A stretch of 46,253 bases of DNA. Source: Acidobacteriota bacterium. GTDB taxonomy: Bacteria; Acidobacteriota; Terriglobia; Acidiferrales; UBA7541. The stretch is from assembly GCA_003224085.1 (NCBI GenBank), contig QHYK01000078.1:1-46253 (forward strand), in the 5' to 3' direction. Within the stretch, counting starts at the first letter, position 1. The number at the start of each line of letters is the position of its first letter. The notes beneath the pieces were generated by a model. The model saw only the letters and a program-made list of their open reading frames with translations, made no database searches and was not told the origin of the DNA. The position numbers and the translations under genes were made by a program. This document shows positions 18,058-25,818 of the stretch, piece after piece.

Positions 18058-18110
18058 AAATATGATCAGCGTCACACCGCTGACCTCGCTCGCGTTTCCG
18101 TCTGCCCTGG

Positions 18111-18592
18111 ATCGGGGAGGCGCTGGCTCTGAAAGCATCGGACCTATCCCCGGATTGCCGCGTTATTTATGTTCGGCGCTCAATCTGGGGCGGCAAAGAA
18201 CAGCTACCCAAGACTCCCAACGCTGTGCCCGAAGTGGACGTGCCCGAATTTCTGGCGCGGGTTCTGCAAGAACACGCGCCAGCAAAAACGGGCTATCTCT
18301 TCGCGGCATCCACGGGGCGGCCGCTAATGCAGCGCAACGTTCTTGGCGTGCTTCATGACATCACGCCTTCCGCAGATTTCGCACCGAGGTACTGCGGCGG
18401 GCGCGGGTCCCCGAAGACCTTGTTCGTTTGTGGCTGGGGCACGCGAAGGAAACCGTTACTGACCTCTATGCGGATGGATTGAAGAATGATTCCGCATGGC
18501 GGAGGGAATATGCGATAAGGCGGGCTTGGGCTTTTCGCTGGCTGGGCTACTTGGGCTACAAAACGTTGTGTAGATTGACGCTGCGAAAGTGA
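18111..18592 (+). pseudogene. C-terminal remnant of a tyrosine recombinase (phage integrase)
   Basis: Frame 1 reads IGEALALKASDLSPDCRVIY, then LFAASTGRPLMQRNVLGVLH. After a deletion/frameshift near 18365 it continues HHAFRRFRTEVLRRARVPED, LVRLWLGHAKETVTDLYADG. HxxR (HHAFRR), the LGH box and the catalytic Tyr (DLYAD) are visible, so this is the C-terminal catalytic domain. The N-terminus is missing and the frame is broken. Its stop is 21 bases before the tRNA-Arg fragment at 18614, the usual position of an integrase beside its att site. Confidence 0.85.
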
Positions 18593-18613
18593 ATGACTGG
18601 GCGAATTTTAGAA

Positions 18614-18746
18614 TGGCGCGCACCTGAGAGATTCGAACTCCCGACCTTCTGGTTCGTAGTTGGAAAGGCGGGAGATTCTAAAGCCTTGCAGGTGTCGCAC
18701 TTACGGGCCACACCCTATTCAAAAATCCTGCCTCAGTTGGTACACA
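18614..18746 (-). repeat. att-like repeat, type 1 (tRNA-Arg 3' half), copy 2
   Basis: Bases 18614-18659 are the 3' end of tRNA-Arg(ACG) on the minus strand with one inserted A (GGCGCGCA-CCTGAG). The following 87 bases match copy 3 at 21845 almost completely, up to TTGGTACACA. Only the tRNA 3' half is present, so this is an attachment-site duplicate and not a tRNA gene. Confidence 0.85.
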
Positions 18747-18806
18747 TACTTTCATTTTGTGAAGGCAAGTGTGGTTTTTGTCGGGCGAACCTGTCGCTCC
18801 GGTGTG

Positions 18807-18847
18807 TCATGTCAAAGATTGACATGAACAGATCCCGGGGCTAAGCT
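18807..18847 (+). promoter_or_regulatory. parDE promoter and operator
   Basis: TCATGTCAA-AGA-TTGACATGA (18807-18827) is a perfect inverted repeat with 9-bp arms. Its right arm contains TTGACA (18819-18824), followed after 17 bases by TAAGCT (18842-18847). A repressor on the palindrome would cover the -35, as expected for autorepression by ParD. Confidence 0.65.
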
Positions 18848-18882
18848 TGGTGCGAAGACGGTTCGGAGGGAGAACGCTGTCC

Positions 18883-19233
18883 ATGGACCAAATGAACGTC
18901 TCGATTACCGATGAGCTTGCCCACTACGTTCGAAAGAAAGTGAAAAGTGGCCGCTACAACAACGCCAGCGAAGTCGTCCGCGAAGCGTTGCGGCGCATGG
19001 AAGACGAAGACAACCGCGCATTGCGCCTAGCAAAACCGACAGCAGAGGACCTTCTCACCGATCTTACTGAAGAGCAGCTTGACGGCATCCGCCGGCACGT
19101 GCGTGCCAGCATTGAGGATATCGAGGCAGGCAAGTTCGTCGAATACGAGGGACGTGAAGGGCTGAAGAAGATTGCGGATGGGGTGAAGGCCAGGGGGCGC
19201 AAGCTCGTAGGTGGAGAAAGCTCTGGCCGGTAA
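18883..19233 (+). CDS. parD: ParD-like antitoxin (ribbon-helix-helix)
   Basis: 116 residues from the ATG at 18883; the frame opens at 18847, but only the residues from here match the family. The N-terminal ribbon-helix-helix is clear: MNVSITDELAHYVRKKVKSG, then YNNASEVVREALRRMED. The remainder is a charged helical tail that would wrap the toxin. Its stop codon overlaps the parE start (TAATG). Confidence 0.9.
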   Translation: MDQMNVSITDELAHYVRKKVKSGRYNNASEVVREALRRMEDEDNRALRLAKPTAEDLLTDLTEEQLDGIRRHVRASIEDIEAGKFVEYEGREGLKKIADGVKARGRKLVGGESSGR

Positions 19234-19541
19234 TGCGGTACCGTGTCTCGGAGCATGCTGAGCGGGATTTAGATGAGATCTTCGTATATTGGGCCACGCG
19301 AGTGAATCTGGAAGCTGCAGACCGGGTCGTTGAGCGGATCACCGAGCGTTTCTGGCTGCTCGGAGAGCACCCAGGTGTGGGTAAGCTCGCACGCGACATG
19401 GCCCCGGGAGTGAGGTGCTTTCCTGCTGGAAAATATCTAATCTATTATCGTAAGACCAGCCGCGGGACAGACATCCTCCACGTTTTTCACGGTGCTCGGG
19501 ATCAAGTGAGAGCCTTCAAAGCGGCCCCAAAAAGCGGATAA
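19233..19541 (+). CDS. parE: ParE/RelE-type toxin
   Basis: 102 residues. It has the ParE pattern YRVSEHAERDLDEIFVYWAT at the start, HPGVGKLARDMAPGVRCFPA in the middle and YLIYYRKT...DILHVFHGARD at the end. ParE proteins inhibit DNA gyrase; close relatives of the RelE fold cleave mRNA, so the target is not certain. The start overlaps the antitoxin stop by one base. A tRNA-derived fragment begins 5 bases after its stop. Confidence 0.9.
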   Translation: MRYRVSEHAERDLDEIFVYWATRVNLEAADRVVERITERFWLLGEHPGVGKLARDMAPGVRCFPAGKYLIYYRKTSRGTDILHVFHGARDQVRAFKAAPKSG

Positions 19542-19545
19542 GGTA

Positions 19546-19663
19546 AACCCCCGGCCTTCTGGTTCACAGGCGCATTTTGCACACTACGCCAAGCGACAGC
19601 CAGCCTACAGCAGCCAAAAGAATCGACGAAAAGCGCTCTCTGTTTCGGCTGGCTTAGGCTGGC
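19546..19663 (-). repeat. Decayed att-like site from a tRNA-His-like 3' half
   Basis: On the minus strand, 19569-19546 reads CTGTGAACCAGAAGGCCGGG and then GGTT. That is an anticodon loop CTGTGAA (GTG, His), the stem CCAGA, a variable loop and the start of a T-arm; the T-loop to CCA part is lost. About 100 bases on, GGCTGGC occurs twice (19647-19653 and 19657-19663), 10 bases apart, the same arm-repeat layout as the tRNA-Arg copies. It starts 5 bases after parE. Confidence 0.5.
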
Positions 19664-20001
19664 GTATGGTGGAAAAACTCGTCCCGGTCAATGCCCTGAG
19701 CAACAACTCATTGCTCAGCGCCCGTCGATGATAAATCAGGCGCGGGAGGTCTTTTGCCAGGGGAGATTCCCGGCATCCTTTGTGCTCATTGTGAGCCCAT
19801 CGCCAGCTGTCCCGTCGACTTTATATGCCGCTTCCCTCTCGTAATACTTCAGCAGGCCGCCCAGTCGTTCTCAACACCGCACTGCTCCCGTGTTCCTTCT
19901 TGCCTCCGTCTGCGAAGGAAACAAGATCCGATTGCCTTGGCGCACGTGCCTACACTTGCACCAACACGGACACTGTACATGACGCAAGTTATTGAAAAAT
20001 A

Positions 20002-20106
20002 TGGCGCGCCCTAGGGGACGATTTCAGAACTTTTCTTAGCGAATTCGTGTCAAGCGCGCCACAGGCTGAGCTTCCTATTGACAGACTTGCGCCACTTGTC
20101 CGGAAG
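20002..20106 (+). repeat. att-like repeat, type 2, copy 3
   Basis: TGGCGCGCCCTAGGGGACGA, then TTTCAGAACTTTTCTTAGCG. It aligns with the copy at 1179 over about 100 bases with roughly one mismatch in six, and with the copy at 45337 over the first 55. The segment 19664-20001 before it holds no recognisable gene. Confidence 0.75.
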
Positions 20107-20167
20107 GGCGATCAGGCACTAGCAGACTGAGCCGCATCGCGCAAGGCATCTGAAGCCGCAGCCGCGC

Positions 20168-21601
20168 TCAGCGTTTGGTCTTGAAAGCGACCGTATAACT
20201 TTCGAGCGGATAGCCATCCTGCGATGCGAATGCCAGCGGGGTGAGCACGAAGCTGTAGTTCCAATCCGGTTTCAATACAACAGGTAGCTTAATCGACAGA
20301 TTGCCAGGCAGGAATTCCGGCGCGCCGCTGATTGGGAAATGCTCGTTTCCGTCCGGTCCCAAGCTAATCGAATAACCGTGATGTTTAGGCCCGGCTTGTG
20401 GATCCAACGCCTTATCGAAAGTGATTACGAGTTCTTTGATTGCCGGGTCGGCATCCTCAGAGTGATTCGGGAAAGGTTGCATACCACTTACGTGAACGCA
20501 GCGCTGACTGAATCTGGCAATCTTTTCCGAGATACGCGGCGCGAGCGAACGGTAGAACTGAGCTACCACAGGAATGAAACTCTCAAATGTTCGGTAATGG
20601 CTGCGCTGTGAGCTGTATTGATGGAGCAAGTCAACAAGCTCGTCCATCCATGCGAAGCCAGTCAACTGCTCTCCCCGCATAAGGTACCGGACTTCACGGC
20701 TTTCATGGCCCCGCGATTCCATATACTGAATTACGGCTGCCCGGACGAGCGATTCGATGACCATAGTATCTGAGTTTCCGTAGGCTTGTGCTCGCATCTT
20801 GTCGGCGACACGCTCAAAGACCTGCCTCGCAGAAGCAAACTCGCTCTTGTGTTTTGCGAACGCCGGGTTCACGAAGGAATGGTTGAACTCGTGAATGATC
20901 GCGTCCAGGTAATCCGTACTATAGGTGGGAGTTCCCGAATCATCTTGAGTCCAGCATCCGATAATGGAAAAAAATTGTTCATGTCCATTGGGCCAAACAA
21001 CTCTAGGGCCGTAGTTCCCGCCACCGTTATTCATCCCCAGAATCAAATGGTACTGACCCATCCGAACATCCCCATAAAAACTCTTGTACCAATCCAGATC
21101 AAGATCGTTTAACACCACTCGAAAGCGTTCCGTCGCGAGATGATAGAAGGACTGATGCGCCGCGAAGAATTTGTCAAAATGAGTATCGCGATAGAAATCG
21201 GCCAGCCGTTGGGCAAAGAGGATCGCGTTGTCCTTACCGAAGCGAGCGTCCGGAATATCATCCGTAAAGGCAACAAGCGGCTTCAGCGCCGGTGCGGGCG
21301 ACAAATGAACGGCCAGACCCATCACAGCGTCAAAACCCACCTCCCTTTCGCCGGCCAGCTTCCTCGCCAGGGCTACAGCGGGGTGCTCCTTATAGGGAGA
21401 GAAATACGCATCGATGTCCGCTGTATAGGTCTTGAGCGGACTCATGTTGTACTCGGAATTTCCAGCTAGCCGGAAAACGATGCTGAGCAATTCAACACGC
21501 GGATCAACGCGCGGCGCAAGCGACGGTTCGCCGAGCGTAGGGCGGACGAAGACGAAAATCAGACCACGTAAACAAACAAATCGTAAGTGGCGTAAGCGCA
21601 T
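20168..21601 (-). CDS. Secreted DUF4932-like zinc metallopeptidase with C-terminal Ig-like domain
   Basis: 477 residues. The N-terminus is a short basic region and a hydrophobic stretch (residues 8-24), a probable signal peptide. The active site is HEFNH (residues 237-241) in DAIIHEFNHSFVNP, an HExxH zinc motif typical of DUF4932. The last 90 residues (VITFDKALDPQAGPKHHGYS onwards) resemble a bacterial Ig-like domain. A secreted peptidase is likely; the substrate is unknown. The gene is alone between att-like sites at 20002 and 21845 and so looks like the single cargo of its segment. Confidence 0.7.
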   Translation of the reverse strand: MRLRHLRFVCLRGLIFVFVRPTLGEPSLAPRVDPRVELLSIVFRLAGNSEYNMSPLKTYTADIDAYFSPYKEHPAVALARKLAGEREVGFDAVMGLAVHLSPAPALKPLVAFTDDIPDARFGKDNAILFAQRLADFYRDTHFDKFFAAHQSFYHLATERFRVVLNDLDLDWYKSFYGDVRMGQYHLILGMNNGGGNYGPRVVWPNGHEQFFSIIGCWTQDDSGTPTYSTDYLDAIIHEFNHSFVNPAFAKHKSEFASARQVFERVADKMRAQAYGNSDTMVIESLVRAAVIQYMESRGHESREVRYLMRGEQLTGFAWMDELVDLLHQYSSQRSHYRTFESFIPVVAQFYRSLAPRISEKIARFSQRCVHVSGMQPFPNHSEDADPAIKELVITFDKALDPQAGPKHHGYSISLGPDGNEHFPISGAPEFLPGNLSIKLPVVLKPDWNYSFVLTPLAFASQDGYPLESYTVAFKTKR

Positions 21602-21844
21602 TTGGCGGTCACTAGACAGCCGCGTTTCTCGGAGCCGACGTGAGAAAATTAATCTGCGATCAGCGGGGTGTCAACTGATGAAATGATCCCGACCTCTGGC
21701 GACGGCACACTCGGAAACAGTCCACTTGGACGACCGGACAAGTGAAATTTGGATTGGTCTCATCCTGGCCGAGCGTTGGACTTGAGTTCGAAACGAGGTA
21801 AAGGGTATCGCTTGAAGTTGTTGAAAACAAGAACCAGAAGGCGG

Positions 21845-21987
21845 TGGCGCGCCCTGAGAGATTCGAACTCCCGACCTTCTGGTTCGTAGTTGGGAAGGGG
21901 GGAGATTCTAAAGCCTTGCAGGTGTCGCACTTACGGGCCGCACCCTATTTAAAAATCCTGCCTCAGTTGGTACACAGGTTGGTACAC
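21845..21987 (-). repeat. att-like repeat, type 1 (tRNA-Arg 3' half), copy 3
   Basis: Bases 21845-21889 are an exact 45-base tRNA-Arg(ACG) 3' half on the minus strand, from the anticodon loop to CCA. Two direct repeats TTGGTACAC (21967-21975 and 21979-21987), 12 bases apart, lie about 80 bases on. They look like integrase arm sites. Copy 2 shares the first of the two. Confidence 0.88.
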
Positions 21988-21995
21988 TACAACAA

Positions 21996-22044
21996 CTGTG
22001 GGTCATCAAAATGCCATCACGGATGAAAATCAAGCGGTTGGAGC
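21996..22044 (+). repeat. 49-bp direct repeat, copy 1
   Basis: CTGTGGGTCATCAAAATGCC is the left end; the 49 bases recur at 44331-44379 in the same orientation with a single mismatch (G/C). Here it follows the arm repeats of the tRNA-Arg site by 8 bases and precedes a transposase remnant. The copies bracket about 22 kb. Confidence 0.85.
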
Positions 22045-22095
22045 AGCACCATTCTATCTGTTACTTGCGGGGCGCCCTTCAACTATGATCGAACC

Positions 22096-22850
22096 ATGGT
22101 TACCCTTGCCTGTGCGGTGGTGGCTTACCTGCGGTCGCTTTTTCTGCCACCTCACAAACTCGCCCTGGAAGCCGTCGCTCTTCGCCAGCAACTCGCCGTC
22201 TTCAAGCGGAAGCAGCCCCGGCCCAAACTGGATCGCCTCGATCGGCTGTTCTGGATTGTGCTCCGCCGGCTGTGGGAGGGCTGGTCCGAAGCCCTGATCA
22301 TCGTCAAGCCGGAGACCGTGGTTTCCTGGCATCGCGCCGGATTCCGGCGGTTTTGGCGGTGGCGGTCTAGAGCGACGTCGACCGGGGCGACCACAGGTGA
22401 ATGCGCAGATCCGCCAGTTGATTCCACGCATGAAGGCGGAGACTCGGTGGTGCGCCTCGCATTCACGGCGAACTGCTCCAGCTCGGGTGCGAGATTTCCG
22501 AGCCCACGGTTTCGCGTTATCTTCACAACCTAAACGGTTGTCGGAATGAGGGCAGAGCGAAGCGCTGGCTGGCCTTTCTCAACAACCACCGCGAGGTAAT
22601 CGCCGCATTCGACTTCTTCACGGTTCCGAGCCTGACGTTTCGCATCCTCTACTGCTTCTTTGTTATCGAGCATGGTCGCCGACGGATCCTACACTTCAAC
22701 GTCACGGAGCATCCGGCCAGCGACTGGATCGTACAGCAACTGCGCGAGGCTCTGCCGCTTCCCTGTCCCTACCGCTACGTCCTGTTCGACCGTGACACCA
22801 AGTTCAGCGGCGATGTGGTCGCTTCGCTCTTGCATCCGGCACGCCATCTA
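22096..22850 (+). pseudogene. rve-type transposase, N-terminal and catalytic part, frameshifted
   Basis: Starts VTLACAVVAYLRSLFLPPHK, LALEAVALRQQLAVFKRKQP. After frameshifts it continues QVNAQIRQLIPRMKAET and, from about 22545, AKRWLAFLNNHREVIAAFDF, then LREALPLPCPYRYVLFDRDT. The first catalytic Asp (AAFDFF) and the second (FDRDTKF) are visible. The Glu block with WQNPYVERLVG is missing here but occurs at 44.9 kb on the other strand. It breaks off near 22850, inside the end of the permease gene. Confidence 0.8.
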
Positions 22851-24305
22851 AAGTTCTGGTGGAAGACTCTCAGGACTCGTTTCAAACGGAGATACAGCAC
22901 GGGGTCCTCTTCGGAATCGTACTCTCCGGTATTCCAGGCTCATAAGCGCCAGAAGCACAAGAAACGCGGGAACGGAATACTGCAAACCCATGACGACGAA
23001 AGTGCTGCCCGCAATTGCGATCAGGACAGCGATACCCAGAATATTGGACACCGGAAAGAAGCGAAGTTTCAGAGGCAACTCCTTGACTTTTGTTCCTATG
23101 GCCCGGCGAAACCTAAGATGGGTGACGAGAATAACGATCCACACATAATACATGCCGGCCACGGCAGAACCGTACAAAAGGAGGAAGGCGCGCTGCGGCG
23201 CGTAGACCGCAAGCAAAATCGCAATGACCATACCCAAGCTCGAAACTGCGAGCGCGCGATGCGGGACGCCTTTAGAGCTTAAGGCGCCCAGCGGAGCCGG
23301 CGCTAGACTCCCGCGCGCAAGTGAGAACAACATTCTGGTGGAAAGATAGAGGTTTGTATTCGCACTGGAGAGGGCCGCTGCGATCACTACGAGGTTCATG
23401 ATCGAAGCGGCGTAAGGGATTCCGACAGATGCAAACGCCCGCACGAAGGGGCTTCCGGACAGGGTTCCGTCACCGGTTTGATTCCAGGGTGTGACCGTGA
23501 CCATCACCGCGATAGCCAGGACATAAAAAAGGATCAGGCGAAAAACCATGGTGCGCATCGCTCGGGGAATAGCTTCTTCAGGACGCTTGGCTTCTCCCGC
23601 GGTAACGGCCAATACCTCCACGCCCATGTAACTGGACATGGTAAGGGTGAACGCAAGCCACATGCCTCGAAGCCCATGAGGGAAGAAACCGCCAAACGCG
23701 GTGAGGTTCGTAAGTCCCCTAGCGGGGCGCGGCGACAGCCCTGTGATCAGGACGACTCCCACGCCGATGAAAACAATGATCGCGGCAACTTTTACCCAGG
23801 AGAACCAGTATTCGAACTCTCCGAAGTTGCCTACGTGCAACGCATTGATGCAAACAACCCCGAGGGATACGACGGAAACCCAGACCCACTGCGGAATGGA
23901 CGAGAACCAGAACTGGAAATAAATGGCAACCGCCGTCACCTCTGCACCGATAGCGATGATTTGCACGAGGCCGTACGTCGCACGAACGGTGAAGCCAGCC
24001 CAGGGATTCAAATAGCGCTGTGCGTAGATGCCGAAAGATCCGGCAACCGGATGGACCACAGCCATCTCCGCCAGCGAGTAGGCCATGATGAGCGCCAGGA
24101 ACGCTCCGAAGATATAGGTCAGAATGACGGAGGGTCCGGCGAGGCTTACGGTGACGCTGCTGCCGAGGAAAAGGCCCACCCCAATGGCGCCGCCGATGGC
24201 GATCATGGATAGCTGCCGCTCAGAAAGCTTTCGCTGCAGATGGGAGGAGCTCACCGCCGCGTTCGCTGGTGATCCGTTCTGGAGCGACTCGTTCGTAATC
24301 GTCAT
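22848..24305 (-). CDS. APC-family amino acid permease
   Basis: 485 residues with about twelve hydrophobic segments. The family signature is near residues 30-60: RQLSMIAIGGAIGVGLFLGS, followed by the proline/glycine motif in AGPSVILTYIFGAF. The later block EEAIPRAMRTMVFRLILFYV is also typical of AAT/GABA-type permeases. It would bring an amino acid or close analogue across the inner membrane by proton symport. It lies 72 bases after the class V PLP gene and probably shares its transcript. The last dozen residues (from about SPFETSPE) fall where the transposase remnant ends, so the natural C-terminus has probably been replaced. Confidence 0.85.
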   Translation of the reverse strand: MTITNESLQNGSPANAAVSSSHLQRKLSERQLSMIAIGGAIGVGLFLGSSVTVSLAGPSVILTYIFGAFLALIMAYSLAEMAVVHPVAGSFGIYAQRYLNPWAGFTVRATYGLVQIIAIGAEVTAVAIYFQFWFSSIPQWVWVSVVSLGVVCINALHVGNFGEFEYWFSWVKVAAIIVFIGVGVVLITGLSPRPARGLTNLTAFGGFFPHGLRGMWLAFTLTMSSYMGVEVLAVTAGEAKRPEEAIPRAMRTMVFRLILFYVLAIAVMVTVTPWNQTGDGTLSGSPFVRAFASVGIPYAASIMNLVVIAAALSSANTNLYLSTRMLFSLARGSLAPAPLGALSSKGVPHRALAVSSLGMVIAILLAVYAPQRAFLLLYGSAVAGMYYVWIVILVTHLRFRRAIGTKVKELPLKLRFFPVSNILGIAVLIAIAGSTFVVMGLQYSVPAFLVLLALMSLEYRRVRFRRGPRAVSPFETSPESLPPEL

Positions 24306-24377
24306 TGCTGGCCTACCGGATACAGGAGCACTTTGGCGAATGCTGCAAAACGGGCATCCGAGAGAGCGCCGTACAGT

Positions 24378-25622
24378 TCAATTGCCTGCGATCCCCTGGA
24401 GAGCATTTAGGAATAATCGAATTTCTTCATGCGTGTTGTAATGAACCAACGAGGCCCTTACAGCGCCGCAGGCCGGCGAGATTCCGAGGCGCTTCATCAG
24501 ACGTGGCGAATACATATGGCCGTCGCGGACAGCGATGTTCTTTTCTCCAAGTTTGGCGGCCAGTGTGGCTGGCGGGACGTCCCCCCAATTGAAACAGATT
24601 GTAGGGACTCGCTGGTTGACAGCGGAGGGATCGTTGACGCCATATACCTTGACGCCCTTGATGGCGTGTAATCCGTTCAAAAGCGCCTGTGACAGTGTGG
24701 CTTCGTATGCGCGAATGAGTTCCATCGAATGTACCAGCCGTGCGCGCAGACTATCGGGGCGATCGTTCTGGCCGGGCTCCTTTCCGAGGCCGGCCAAGTA
24801 TTCAACCGCGGCACTCATTCCGGCAACGTTTTCGTAAACAAACGTCCCAACCTCGATCTTTGAAGGTGGAACATCGGGAATGAAATCTTCGCGGAAGGTG
24901 GGCAGCGCCTCAAGGGCTTTGCGCCGGCCCCAGAGAAAACCCATATGAGGACCGAAAATCTTGTACCCGGAGCAAACGAGGTAATCACATCCCCAGTCCT
25001 GAACGTCCACGGAGCCGTGAGGTGGGTAATGGACACAGTCGATGAATACCTCCGCACCCACGGCATGGGCACGCTGCGCCACGCCAGCTACATCGACAAT
25101 TGTGCCCAGTGCGTTTGAAGCTGCGGTGCAGGCAACAAGCCGAGTGCGAGAGCACAGAAGTTGCTCGAGGTCTGAGAGATTCAGACTGCCGTCCTCGCGT
25201 ACCTTCCACCATCGGATGACGGCGCCCTCGCGAGTTAATGCCAGCCAGGTAGCGACGTTGGCCTCATGATCAAGTTCGCTGACGATGATTTCCCTGCGGT
25301 CAGAAAGGCTCTGGCCGAGCGCCAGGCTTACCAGCCGGATGAACGAAGTAGCGTTCATGCCAAAAGAAATCTCATCCGGATCGGCGGCATTCAGAAGGGC
25401 AGCCACAGTCTGCCTGGCGCGGGCAATGACGGCGTCCACTTCCTGGCTCTCGCGATAAGGGCCACCTCTCTGCACATTCCTACAGAGCAGATGGTCATTC
25501 ATCGCAGCGAATACCGGCTGGGGGATTTGCGCGCCGGCAGCATTGTCGAAAAACACCGTGCCGCTGCCGCGATTCAATGCGGGAAACATTCGCCGCACGC
25601 GCTCGATCGGAAACTCAGCCAT
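24378..25622 (-). CDS. Cysteine desulfurase-like class V PLP-dependent enzyme
   Basis: 414 residues from the ATG at 25622, which is preceded by AAGGGACAAGG; the frame opens at 25676. It has the class V fold with PLP lysine K221 in VCSGYKIFGPHMGF, the cofactor-stacking His in SELDHEAN (H119) and the Asp of VFIDCVHYPPH (D195). The pattern matches the cysteine-desulfurase-like family TIGR01976. The usual catalytic-loop Cys of SufS/IscS is not obvious, so a lyase, desulfurase or aminotransferase reaction on an amino-acid-like substrate is possible. It lies between the Asp-box gene and the permease in a collinear block. Confidence 0.85.
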   Translation of the reverse strand: MAEFPIERVRRMFPALNRGSGTVFFDNAAGAQIPQPVFAAMNDHLLCRNVQRGGPYRESQEVDAVIARARQTVAALLNAADPDEISFGMNATSFIRLVSLALGQSLSDRREIIVSELDHEANVATWLALTREGAVIRWWKVREDGSLNLSDLEQLLCSRTRLVACTAASNALGTIVDVAGVAQRAHAVGAEVFIDCVHYPPHGSVDVQDWGCDYLVCSGYKIFGPHMGFLWGRRKALEALPTFREDFIPDVPPSKIEVGTFVYENVAGMSAAVEYLAGLGKEPGQNDRPDSLRARLVHSMELIRAYEATLSQALLNGLHAIKGVKVYGVNDPSAVNQRVPTICFNWGDVPPATLAAKLGEKNIAVRDGHMYSPRLMKRLGISPACGAVRASLVHYNTHEEIRLFLNALQGIAGN

Positions 25623-25818
25623 CCTTGTCCCTTCCTGTCGCACGATCTGTGCCTTACTTACCACCAGCTCTGCCAAGAGCGCTGTCCTCGTCAGTTCTGA
25701 ATCCGTTGCAGAGCCTCAAGCGACATTGAGCGCGGAACTTTACCGCCAATGGCGACCTATCTCGCTCCGTGACAAAAGACCTGCGGCAATGCCTTCACGG
25801 CAACCTCCTACTGGCCCT

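Noticed and set aside
18883-19541. RelBE rather than ParDE
   Set aside because: The antitoxin has a clear ribbon-helix-helix of the ParD type with SEVVREALR, and the toxin keeps the ParE HPGVGKLARDM pattern.
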